Program-made: the position numbers and the translations under genes
The notes under the pieces: model-generated
What the model was told of the DNA's origin: nothing
The model's database searches: none
Seen by the model: only the letters and a program-made list of their open reading frames with translations
Origin: an uncultured bacterium
Lineage (GTDB): Bacteria > Bacillota > Clostridia > Lachnospirales > Lachnospiraceae
DNA: 64,000 nucleotides
NCBI GenBank assembly: GCA_948467735.1
Contig: CAOKFN010000024.1
Location: 1-64,000 of the forward strand
Direction: 5' to 3'
In this document: in pieces, positions 53,436-62,284 of the stretch
How the letters are laid out: every line of letters begins with the position of its first letter
Numbering within the stretch: the first letter of the stretch is position 1

Positions 53436-56400
53436 CTACGATTTGTCTCCATCCTTATTCTTACCGCGCAGCTTCAGGAATGCGAACCCGCCGGCCCCTG
53501 CTGCCGCCAACACAAGAACGGTAATCCATATCCACATGAAGCTGTCCATGTTGTCTCCGGTCTTTCCGGGCGTTGTGCTCTTATTGTCATCCTCATCCGA
53601 ATCGGACGTCTCGTCGTCATCCCCATTGTCGTTTTCCTCGGGTGACTCTGTGGGTTCAGGCTGCTCCGTCGGCTCGGGCTGCTCCGTCGGCTCGGGCTCG
53701 GACTGTTTTTTGTCCCATGCCACCATGAAAGGAGAAGCGCTCATAATAGTAAGCCGCAGGCCGTCTTCCGTAGGTTCATACTTTTCTTCAATGATGTCGC
53801 CCACTTTGTGATAAGGATTACTCATGGTGATCAAGTGTGTGATTACGATATTATAGTCCTTTACATTGCTGAAGTTGATCTCTTCACTCGGGTAAGGCAG
53901 AGTCACCGTCACGCCCGTAGACGGGAAGTTATCGCTGGTAACAGGCGTTCCGTCGCTGAATTCAAGCCTTACATCGCTCATCCAGAGATTCTCTTCCTTG
54001 AATTCCATGGACTTATCCTGCGCCTTGGCAGCCGTCTCCGCCTTCATTGCGCTTATCAGCTCATCCATTGTCTTCCAGCCCTTGGCCATCGTAATCTCAT
54101 CCGTAATCTCAAAGCTGTTGATATCATTCGGAGTTACAATGATTTCCGCTTCTTCCACATAAATCTGGTCAGAAGTGATAGCATTGATCTCCTTCATGGA
54201 AAGCAGCCTGTAAATTGCCTTCACTGCCTGTTCCACACTTAATGCATTTTCATAGTCAGGCGCATAAGAGTACTCTCCTCCGCCCCCGCCTAGGTTTGCC
54301 GCCACTTCGTCCGAAAGGACCTGCGCATCCGCCTGAGCCTGAGCCTTCTCGCTCTTCTGTGCGGCGATATCTACCTCCATCACAACATCTGCGTTTGCCA
54401 GATTCTCTTTGTAATAATCCGCATAAGCCCCTGCGCCCACCTTTAAGGTAAAGCTGTCAGGACCGCTCTCGCTTAATGTACTGCCGTCAGCCGCTTTGAA
54501 AATATTGTACTTCAGGCTTGCCACCTTATGAGAACCCCAGACATTGGAATCTCCTGCCAGCGCGGTGTACTCCTTGCCGTCAGCGGTAATGGTAATGACC
54601 GCATCCGGATCCTTCAAAGCCGTTTCCTTATCAAAGACAATCTTGAAGCCGTCGTCCATATACAATACCACCATGGACGGAGCCGACGTCTTGCGCTGGT
54701 TGCGGACGCTGTCGTCGTGCCATTCCTTGTAAACTTCCGCATCCTGAACGGTGATAACGCCGACATTGTTTTCCTCTACGGTCTGTTCATAAACCGCACC
54801 CATGCCAAGGGAGATCAAATTCACGGGAATATAAATCATACCGTTATGAACTCTGGGCACTTCATTGGGATTGATGCCCTCGGAGAATTTATTTCCCACT
54901 TCTCCGACCTTAATTGTACGGACGCCCGGTCTCACATCCACATTCAGGCCGTTGCCCGACGCCGGCTGGAACGGATATTCCAAAGTGATTACGTTTTCCG
55001 TCACGCCCAAAATCTTATAACCAAGGTATTCCGCAATGGGAAGCATCGGAACCATCACTTGGTTTGTGCCATGAATGCCTTCATAGGTCACTGTCTCATT
55101 GTTGTAATTCTCCAGAACCAGCTTGTACTCGCGCTCCTGCTTTGAGGAATCCTCATTAAGTATCTTACTTGCCGAGAAGCTCTCATCCGGGAATCCGGGA
55201 GCCGCCAGCTCGTTTAAGTACTCTTCGATCATGGTATAGCCGGATTCCGCGATATTGTTCCTGTCCTCCGGATTGTTAGGATCAAGGCCGTGAGCCGTCT
55301 CCCATGCGTCAGGCATGCCGTCCTGATCCGTGTCAAGACGATACCATTCGGAATTCGGATCGTTCACATTAATCTGCTCTCGGCTGTTTAAATAATTCTG
55401 GTCAAATCTTACGCCGTTCTCGTCATGGCTCTCTGCGTTGTGCAGCAGAATCTTGCCGGTCTGATTCCTTACGCCGTCCAGTATTTCGGTGTCAATGTCG
55501 TCATGGTTCAGCTTTGTAACGCCGTTCTTATCATGATACACGGACGCGCCGGCAAACTGCATGACTTTCGCATAAGCCTCTTCCGCGGTGTCGATATGAT
55601 CAAGAGAAACCATATCCATCCGGTTCTTAATCACCACCAAGGGAATTTCATAATCATACGGGAAGGTAAAGCGGTCCGGATAATTGCTTCCGCTCTCCGA
55701 ACCGGGCCCTATCATGCCCGTACCGGTATTCACGCCGTCCAGAACGCCGTTCTGGTTGGAATCCAGCAGGTTGCCTCCCAGATAAAGGAAGTACTTGCCG
55801 TTGCTGCGGACAATGGTGCGGTAAGGGTTCTTTGTGTCAAGGCCCGCAATGTAATAGTTATTCACCACATTGCCCCAGCCCTGTCCGCCGGAGTTGCCGC
55901 CCGCCACATAAGGATACTCGCCCCAGTTGTACAATACGTTATTGGTCCAGTCCATAATCCCCTTAGCCTTGGGGTTTCTGTCGTTCTGGTTGCCCCAGAG
56001 GCAGTGGTGTATGGATGCGGAGCTCCACTCCTGCAGGCCGCCCATGGAATGGGTTCTCACGCCGCTGGTTATGATGGACCACTGAATGGTCATGTTGTTG
56101 GTCCATCTGGCGGAGCAGTCCTCGTCACTGCCGTAAGTAAAGGAGCAGTGATCAATCATGATATACTTACAGTTTTCCGCAAAGAAGGAATCATCCTTGG
56201 CCGTAGCCTGACCATGCCTGAAATGTACATAACGAATAATGATATTCTCGGAATGGGACAGGTAGAAATTCTCTCCTGTCAAGGTGATGCCCTCTCCTGG
56301 CGCAGTCTGTCCTGCAATAGTCACGTTCTTATAGGTCTTTTTGTAAATGGCTTTGCCGCTGATATCGATGGAACCGGCCACGTCAAACACAATAATTCTG

Positions 56401-56702
56401 GGTTCTTCCGTATTTCCGCCGTTTTCCAGAGCCGCCGCAAGGGAACCTTCCCCGGTAGAATTTAAGTTGGTGACGTGAATCACTTTTCCGCCTCTTCCGC
56501 CGGTAACATATGCTCCATAGCCCTCTGCCCCCGGAAACGCAGGCAGGTCAGACAGTGGAGGAAGGTTTTCAACCAGACTGTTGGAAGAATCCGACTGTGC
56601 GGGAAGCCCTGCCTCGAATTTCATCTCAGCATTGGCTGTCATTACCGTACCGGACAGCATTGCGGCACACAATACTGTCGCTAACATCTTTTTATACTTC
56701 AA
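53436..56702 (-). CDS. cell-wall-anchored PL1 pectate lyase
   Basis: About 1088 aa. A signal peptide (MLATVLCAAMLSGTVMTANA) is followed by the PL1 beta-helix at about 55-400: AFPGAEGYGAYVTGGRGG, IIVFDVAGSI, ENIIIRYVHFRHG, and YIMIDHCSFTYGSDEDCS. Then come a calcium-binding DTDQDGMPDAW segment, a copper-amine-oxidase-N-like domain (about 535-690), further beta domains and the C-terminal module ending PGKTGDN, a helix and a basic tail. Start is TTG 56702: AAGGAG lies 10 nt before it and the upstream in-frame ATG has no site. It should cut polygalacturonate at the cell surface, next to the PL11 enzyme. Confidence 0.92.
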   Translation of the reverse strand: MKYKKMLATVLCAAMLSGTVMTANAEMKFEAGLPAQSDSSNSLVENLPPLSDLPAFPGAEGYGAYVTGGRGGKVIHVTNLNSTGEGSLAAALENGGNTEEPRIIVFDVAGSIDISGKAIYKKTYKNVTIAGQTAPGEGITLTGENFYLSHSENIIIRYVHFRHGQATAKDDSFFAENCKYIMIDHCSFTYGSDEDCSARWTNNMTIQWSIITSGVRTHSMGGLQEWSSASIHHCLWGNQNDRNPKAKGIMDWTNNVLYNWGEYPYVAGGNSGGQGWGNVVNNYYIAGLDTKNPYRTIVRSNGKYFLYLGGNLLDSNQNGVLDGVNTGTGMIGPGSESGSNYPDRFTFPYDYEIPLVVIKNRMDMVSLDHIDTAEEAYAKVMQFAGASVYHDKNGVTKLNHDDIDTEILDGVRNQTGKILLHNAESHDENGVRFDQNYLNSREQINVNDPNSEWYRLDTDQDGMPDAWETAHGLDPNNPEDRNNIAESGYTMIEEYLNELAAPGFPDESFSASKILNEDSSKQEREYKLVLENYNNETVTYEGIHGTNQVMVPMLPIAEYLGYKILGVTENVITLEYPFQPASGNGLNVDVRPGVRTIKVGEVGNKFSEGINPNEVPRVHNGMIYIPVNLISLGMGAVYEQTVEENNVGVITVQDAEVYKEWHDDSVRNQRKTSAPSMVVLYMDDGFKIVFDKETALKDPDAVITITADGKEYTALAGDSNVWGSHKVASLKYNIFKAADGSTLSESGPDSFTLKVGAGAYADYYKENLANADVVMEVDIAAQKSEKAQAQADAQVLSDEVAANLGGGGGEYSYAPDYENALSVEQAVKAIYRLLSMKEINAITSDQIYVEEAEIIVTPNDINSFEITDEITMAKGWKTMDELISAMKAETAAKAQDKSMEFKEENLWMSDVRLEFSDGTPVTSDNFPSTGVTVTLPYPSEEINFSNVKDYNIVITHLITMSNPYHKVGDIIEEKYEPTEDGLRLTIMSASPFMVAWDKKQSEPEPTEQPEPTEQPEPTESPEENDNGDDDETSDSDEDDNKSTTPGKTGDNMDSFMWIWITVLVLAAAGAGGFAFLKLRGKNKDGDKS

Positions 56703-56730
56703 CGCAAACTCACTCCTTTCTCTCATCTAT

Positions 56731-59700
56731 CTACTCAAACATGCGATCCGCATAATCGGAAGGCAGGCTGGTCTGGTCTATATGTACAATCCTGTTGATC
56801 ATATAGGAAAGATTATCCCTGTTGACGCCCTTGCCGATGCCATAATATTCTTTGCCCTCATGACTGTTGCGCGTCTCCACGCTCAGCTGGAACGCCGCCT
56901 TCACATACTTGCTGTACCACGCGTCATCCTCCACATCGACGCGGTCGATCTTGGTGTCCGTAAAGGTGGTGTCAATGTCAAACATATTCACCAGCATCAC
57001 AGCAATCTCCTCCGTGGTGATTTCTCTGCCAAGACTTGCCATAACAGCTTCCACATCCGTCAGATTCGCCTGACCGTCAAACAAACCTCTCTCATACAGA
57101 GTCTGAACCGCGTATCTAAGCGATTCCTCCGTAGTAAGGCTGTCGTCAACCACCTTTCCGCTTTCCTTGGGAACCGCCAGCTTGATTGTCTTAGAAAAGC
57201 TTACCGGATCTCCGTCGTTGTTAATGGTGCTCAAAGTAACCTTTACTTCTACCTCTGTCTCCCCTTCAGCGGAAGGAATTACCGTCAGAATATTCTCGGC
57301 CACATTCGCATTTCCGGAAGTAATCTCCCAGCTGAGTCCTTCATTGTTCGCAGTCTCAATGGGAAGTCTCACTTGACGCTTATTGATATGGACCACCTTA
57401 TCTACGTCCAAGTTCACCAGTTTGTTGTTGATATAATTTACCAGATATTCCTCAATGTCATCCAGCGCCGTGTTGGGCCGCACAACCACGTTATAGCTTG
57501 CGGTCAATCCGCCTGCGCTTAAGATGACCGGAACTTCGTCGCCGGGCTGCGTATTGTCAAAGGAAACATCGTACTTTGTCACTTCCGCCGTCTTCTCTTT
57601 GACGTCTCCGTTCGGGAACAGATATTTGTATTTACCCATCAGAACCAGTCCCGTCCTGTTCAGGCCGTCGCCCACGGTGTAGTCCGTCTTCTCTGCGGGC
57701 TTTTCAATCCACAGTTCAACAAGTTCCTTTGTAACGTCTCCTCGAATTGCCTCAAAGAACATATTGTCATAATAATTGGTGCCGTTTGAATTCACCAGCT
57801 CAATGGAAGCCACATCGAATACCGTCGCATCCGAGGAAGCCGAACCGGTGGTGGTAGGCGCCATGGTGCTCTTCAAATACAGATCCTCGTCAAACTCCGC
57901 ATGTACGACCCACTCGCCGCTCTTGTAATCGTCAATCTTCCAGACAACCGCGTCAAACACTAAGTGACCCTGTTTTGCGGATTCATCCAAATCGATGTCC
58001 ACCGACAGCTTTGCCCATTTCTTCACAGGCAGACCCGGGAACTGTCCCGCCATTGCTCCGTCGGTTCCGGAGGTCTTCTTATCTATGTACAGATTCAGAT
58101 TGCCGCTTCCGTACTGAGCGAAATCCACCATGGGCTTTCCCTCGCTGTTCAAGATGCGCAGGAACAGAGACGCCTTGCTGGTAGCCGTTGTCAGGAATTC
58201 CGTTTCAAAATGTACGGTTCCCGTAGTGCTGGGAGCTGCCAGAGTCATGGTAGAGCTTCCCTTGTCAAGTTTGATCTTATTGCTGTCATTGCCGTAAGCA
58301 TCCCCGCCTGCGGCGCTGATTTTGCTGCCGCTAAATCCGGTCTGAGCCACGCTGCTCTCATCCGTATAGCCGAAGGTCACATAGGAACCGTCGGGCGCGG
58401 GCGTTATCTTTACATTATAAGAAGCGGTAAATTCTTTGTCGTGATCCGTCACCTTGATCGTAACCGGAGCAGCATCCACAATCTGACTGGTATCGCATTC
58501 CACTTCATATTTGGTAATCTTATAAGTCTTCTCTTCCACCTTGCCGTCGGAATAATGCACGTCGTAGGTACCGGTCAGAACAAGACCCTCCGTGCTGATC
58601 TTGCCGTTCTGAGGGAACTCCGTAACCGCTGCCGGGGTTGTGATCTCCATACTCTTCAGAATCTTGTCCGTTATGGTCACATAGCCGTTGATTCCGTTGC
58701 CGTCGTCAAATTTGATATCGTCCACATAAACGGTACTGCCAGTATTTCCAATCTTAATGGCGCCAATATCAAAGCTTGTAAAACCATCTCCGGCCGCACC
58801 GTTAGCCAGTCCTTTGTCAAGATACAGCTGCTGCGTACAGTTTCCGGCGTCCTTCCACTCCTCATCCAAATAGGAATCCTTATACTGTACGTTCATTGTA
58901 AATTCCAAGACACCGGTCTTATTGGCTTCATCCAAATCGATCTCCGTCTTCACCTTGACCCATTTCTTTGTGCTGATAATATCTTTCCCTGCTATCGTTC
59001 CCGCATTTGAAGTTCCGGTAATATCAGTTCCATAATACAGGTTCAGGTTGCCGCTGGACTGCTGGGAATATGTGATCAAGTTCCTGCCTTCGCTATCTAA
59101 AATCTGGACGCCCATGATATTTCCATTGTGATTGCCCACAGTCTCCAAGCTCACCTTGCCGGAGGAGATGGGATTCTTGAGCGTCTTGGTGATATAACCG
59201 CCTGTAATACTCAGCTTGTTGGTGGTATTGCCGCTCTGGTCGCCGTTATGCACCTTCAGAACTCCTTCGCTGCTTTCTTCGAGTTCCAAGTCGGAAATAT
59301 CATCCGCGTCAATATACACGAAAGACTGAGAGTCATCCGCCGGAGCCAGAACCTCAATCTTGCTGTAAGCCACGCCTGCTCCCGTGCTCTGAATTGCCAA
59401 AGAACCTAAACTAAACTCCGTCAGATCCGAAGCACAGCCGCTTGCAGCGCCCCAGCCTTCGTAAGTTTGGTTCGACACTACCGCGCCTTCCTTCCACTCA
59501 CCCGTGTCTAAATCTTTATAATAAGACTTGGTGGTGAATATAAGTTTCTGTTCCGCATTGGAAGCAGTCAGGTCAATCTCTGTCTCCAGACGAACCCATG
59601 CGCCTATCTGTGTCGGTACCACCGTTTCATAGCTGTCTGCCGTATCCGTATTTTTATACAGATTTAAGTTTCCGCTTTTTTGCTGGATAAAGTTAATCAA

Positions 59701-61623
59701 AAGATTCCCTGCTCCATCGTAGAGGCGAAAATGCGCTATGTTATTCTTATTGGCCTGATTAAATTCCACATTGACCTTCACTTTGCCCGCGTTCAAAGCA
59801 TCCCATGATTTCGTCACGGTTCCCCCCGCATTAAACGCAAGATTCTGACCAATACTTCCCGCCAATTCTTCCGTGCTGAGCTGTATCTTGTCGGTATCTC
59901 CCGTAAGTCCCAGCTCTTCCACGCTGACAGCATCGCCCGCATAAGCGAAAATCTTTGCAGCATCACTGCTCTCCACCCTTACTTTAAAGCTGTCGGTAAA
60001 CGCAGTATTATCATTATATGTAACAATTACCTCCTTAAGCCCCTCCGTGGACATGTCCGGAGTGCTTAACGTATAAGCGTCCGCATTCAGATCCGCAGCT
60101 GTTCCGTCAGACATTACAGATTCCACAACAAGCCCCTCAACATCCAATGTCTCGCCTTTGGCGTAAACCTTCTTAGTCGGCTGAGTCTTTATCCGAATGC
60201 CGGTCATGATGGCAGCCGGAACCTCCGTCTCAGTCTCCAGCTTCTTTCCGCCATAGCAGATTACATATTTGCCCGTATCGTTTTCCTCTACGGTGTAATC
60301 CACTCCGCACAGCAGATTCTTCAACGCTATGGTCTCCTCCGTTCCGGTGGAATAAGTCACCTTCACCGCCGCTTCACCGGGTGCAAAGTCTTCTCCCGGC
60401 GTCTGTTCTCCGGGCTGCTCCGCCAGCTCAACATTGGTGATATCATAAAGATACATGTCGCCGATCCATCTGGCTTTTCCACTATTGCTTATGGTAATGG
60501 CATTTAAGTCAAACGGATGCTCTGTACTTCCATCTGCTGTACTCACTGTACCGTTTTCACCACCACTCACTTTCAACAAATCTTCTTGGGTAACAGAACC
60601 TATGACTGTCCATGCATCTGGTTCCTTACTGTATCCGTTCTTTGTACCAAAACACGAAGCACTCACCTCAAATTTCAGCACATTGTCCTTAGACTCATCA
60701 AAATACAATTCTATCCTAACCCTGTGCCATCTATTATCTGTATTATAAGCGCCTAATGGTACTAATTCATCTCCTCCTTCTGTACTGGTTAAATAAATCT
60801 TCTTCTTATTTGCATTTGCGCAGACAACAAACAAAGTTTCACCTGCGCTATTCTGCAAAACTACATTTTGCACAGTACCGCTTACCGGACAAAGTTCCAC
60901 ATCAAAAACAGCTGTCCCCTGTTCAATTTTGCCTGTAAAAGGTATTTTAACCGAACTGGATGCGGCCATTGCCAATGCGTTATTTTTATTAAATTGCGGG
61001 GTTTCCGTCTGATTTATTCCATCAAAAGGTGATGATGCTGCCGTTTCCCCCTCATAGCTGAAAATATATGCGCCCTCAGCTCTTTCCGAAAAAACGCTCT
61101 GCTCTGCATCCGTATTGTCCGCAATTATACCTGCATTTGTTCCTTCTGTCGGCATATTTCCGTCAGCATTGTCTACAGACGTATCCTGCGCCGGCAGCTC
61201 AACAGATGTACCGGCATCCGTTCCATCTGTAGATGCATCCAATTCTGTCCTGTCTACAGGTACCTCTGCACTCGCTCCGTCCACAGGCACCTCCACGTTT
61301 GTCCCATCTACGGGCGCACCCCCGCCAGCGTTATCCTCTGACGTGCCCATGCCGTTTCCGTCTGCCGGGTCGCTGATATCCGCAGAATTGTCCGACTGGG
61401 TCTGGTCTATAGGACTGCCCGCATTCGCGTCATTCGCCGAAACGTCTGTGCCCGACTCGGCTGTCGGCGCGCCTGCATCCGACCCGTCCAGCACACTGCC
61501 CATGGATTCGCTCGGATTTGCCGCATCCGCAAGCACACTGCCCATCGAAACCGATGGACATGCCATCAGCGCCGAAAGCATGACTGCCAGTGCCTTGTTC
61601 ATTCTTACACGAACCTTCTTCAT
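56731..61623 (-). CDS. 1630-aa multi-module surface protein, probable pectin binder with SLH-like end
   Basis: Signal peptide (1-33); Asp/Ser/Ala/Gly-rich linker (34-185); a LamG-like module (about 190-405); then three related beta-sandwich modules (about 555-765, 770-985, 1095-1285), each with the hallmark S/G-G-N-L-N-L-Y, as in QKSGNLNLY, QSSGNLNLY and YGSGNLNLY, and a W-x-K/R-L/V-x-x-E/D-I-D-L segment. Ig-like domains lie between and after them. The last ~130 residues (DDAWYSKYVKAAFQ ... YMINRIVHI) look like an S-layer homology domain. No catalytic motif and no sorting signal. First gene of the pectin operon, so carbohydrate capture is inferred from context. GGAGG precedes the ATG. Confidence 0.85.
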   Translation of the reverse strand: MKKVRVRMNKALAVMLSALMACPSVSMGSVLADAANPSESMGSVLDGSDAGAPTAESGTDVSANDANAGSPIDQTQSDNSADISDPADGNGMGTSEDNAGGGAPVDGTNVEVPVDGASAEVPVDRTELDASTDGTDAGTSVELPAQDTSVDNADGNMPTEGTNAGIIADNTDAEQSVFSERAEGAYIFSYEGETAASSPFDGINQTETPQFNKNNALAMAASSSVKIPFTGKIEQGTAVFDVELCPVSGTVQNVVLQNSAGETLFVVCANANKKKIYLTSTEGGDELVPLGAYNTDNRWHRVRIELYFDESKDNVLKFEVSASCFGTKNGYSKEPDAWTVIGSVTQEDLLKVSGGENGTVSTADGSTEHPFDLNAITISNSGKARWIGDMYLYDITNVELAEQPGEQTPGEDFAPGEAAVKVTYSTGTEETIALKNLLCGVDYTVEENDTGKYVICYGGKKLETETEVPAAIMTGIRIKTQPTKKVYAKGETLDVEGLVVESVMSDGTAADLNADAYTLSTPDMSTEGLKEVIVTYNDNTAFTDSFKVRVESSDAAKIFAYAGDAVSVEELGLTGDTDKIQLSTEELAGSIGQNLAFNAGGTVTKSWDALNAGKVKVNVEFNQANKNNIAHFRLYDGAGNLLINFIQQKSGNLNLYKNTDTADSYETVVPTQIGAWVRLETEIDLTASNAEQKLIFTTKSYYKDLDTGEWKEGAVVSNQTYEGWGAASGCASDLTEFSLGSLAIQSTGAGVAYSKIEVLAPADDSQSFVYIDADDISDLELEESSEGVLKVHNGDQSGNTTNKLSITGGYITKTLKNPISSGKVSLETVGNHNGNIMGVQILDSEGRNLITYSQQSSGNLNLYYGTDITGTSNAGTIAGKDIISTKKWVKVKTEIDLDEANKTGVLEFTMNVQYKDSYLDEEWKDAGNCTQQLYLDKGLANGAAGDGFTSFDIGAIKIGNTGSTVYVDDIKFDDGNGINGYVTITDKILKSMEITTPAAVTEFPQNGKISTEGLVLTGTYDVHYSDGKVEEKTYKITKYEVECDTSQIVDAAPVTIKVTDHDKEFTASYNVKITPAPDGSYVTFGYTDESSVAQTGFSGSKISAAGGDAYGNDSNKIKLDKGSSTMTLAAPSTTGTVHFETEFLTTATSKASLFLRILNSEGKPMVDFAQYGSGNLNLYIDKKTSGTDGAMAGQFPGLPVKKWAKLSVDIDLDESAKQGHLVFDAVVWKIDDYKSGEWVVHAEFDEDLYLKSTMAPTTTGSASSDATVFDVASIELVNSNGTNYYDNMFFEAIRGDVTKELVELWIEKPAEKTDYTVGDGLNRTGLVLMGKYKYLFPNGDVKEKTAEVTKYDVSFDNTQPGDEVPVILSAGGLTASYNVVVRPNTALDDIEEYLVNYINNKLVNLDVDKVVHINKRQVRLPIETANNEGLSWEITSGNANVAENILTVIPSAEGETEVEVKVTLSTINNDGDPVSFSKTIKLAVPKESGKVVDDSLTTEESLRYAVQTLYERGLFDGQANLTDVEAVMASLGREITTEEIAVMLVNMFDIDTTFTDTKIDRVDVEDDAWYSKYVKAAFQLSVETRNSHEGKEYYGIGKGVNRDNLSYMINRIVHIDQTSLPSDYADRMFE

Positions 61624-61700
61624 TACTTCCTTCCTCCATCATCATTTTTTAAGATTGGTGATTTTTTTCATGAAAATTTTTGTTAATTTTCACTAATTTC

Positions 61701-61731
61701 AGTATAGCATCCACCCCCCCCAATTTGTCAA
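61701..61731 (-). promoter_or_regulatory. promoter of the pectin operon with a G8 tract in the spacer
   Basis: Perfect TTGACA (61726-61731) and TATACT (61701-61706, preceded by TGC) on the minus strand. They are separated by 19 bp that include eight consecutive G (61714-61721). The optimal spacer is 17 bp, so loss of two G would give an ideal promoter. Leader about 75 nt. Confidence 0.75.
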
Positions 61732-61773
61732 TCGGGCAATAAGAAATGATGAGAAGTTAGCAAGATTTTCATT

Positions 61774-61965
61774 CTAAACATTGCTGGACTTGCTTATTTC
61801 TGCCATAAAATCCACACCCTGCCAGTATGATTTCTGGGGCATTTCCCATAAGAAAATCTCAAAAAAATACAGACAATGAAAAACTAATTTTTCACCGCCT
61901 GTAACGCTGTACAATTCCTCCAAAAACGAATACATCCCCGCTATCCGCAGGATATTCGCCGCCAT
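61774..61965 (-). CDS. small hypothetical ORF, possible gene remnant
   Basis: 63 codons, starting MAANILRIAGMYSFLEELYS, hydrophobic and aromatic in the middle (LVFHCLYFFEIFLW). There is no ribosome site and the frame stays open upstream of the ATG, so it may be the 3' remnant of an older gene. Faintly Nudix-like but not assignable. It occupies the otherwise empty 61732-62170 stretch between the alaS terminator and the pectin promoter. Confidence 0.25.
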   Translation of the reverse strand: MAANILRIAGMYSFLEELYSVTGGEKLVFHCLYFFEIFLWEMPQKSYWQGVDFMAEISKSSNV

Positions 61966-62170
61966 ATTTTTACAACAGTCAAATCCCCCCCGCAGGCGGA
62001 AGACATCCCAAGGACGCCTTGAACCCTCGCGGCATCCGCTAAGCCCCTATCAAATCGGCTCCGACATAAAACATGACTTTATGTCAAAGCAGGCAGTGTC
62101 TGCCCGCAAAAATCAAATACCCCGCCGCCCGCCGCGTCAGCAGCAATATTCCCTGTGCTGGCGTGTGCAT

Positions 62171-62198
62171 AAAAAACCCCGATACGAACGCATCGGGG
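62171..62198 (-). terminator. terminator of alaS
   Basis: CCCCGAT (62177-62183) and ATCGGGG (62192-62198) with an 8-nt loop, followed on the minus strand by six T (62176-62171), about 85 nt after the alaS stop. Confidence 0.92.
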
Positions 62199-62284
62199 CC
62201 ATGTCAAAAATATCATATTGCAGCTTCTTCCGCCTTTTCCTTACCGCGGACTTTTTTCGTAATTATCCAAAACCATTTTCGCAG

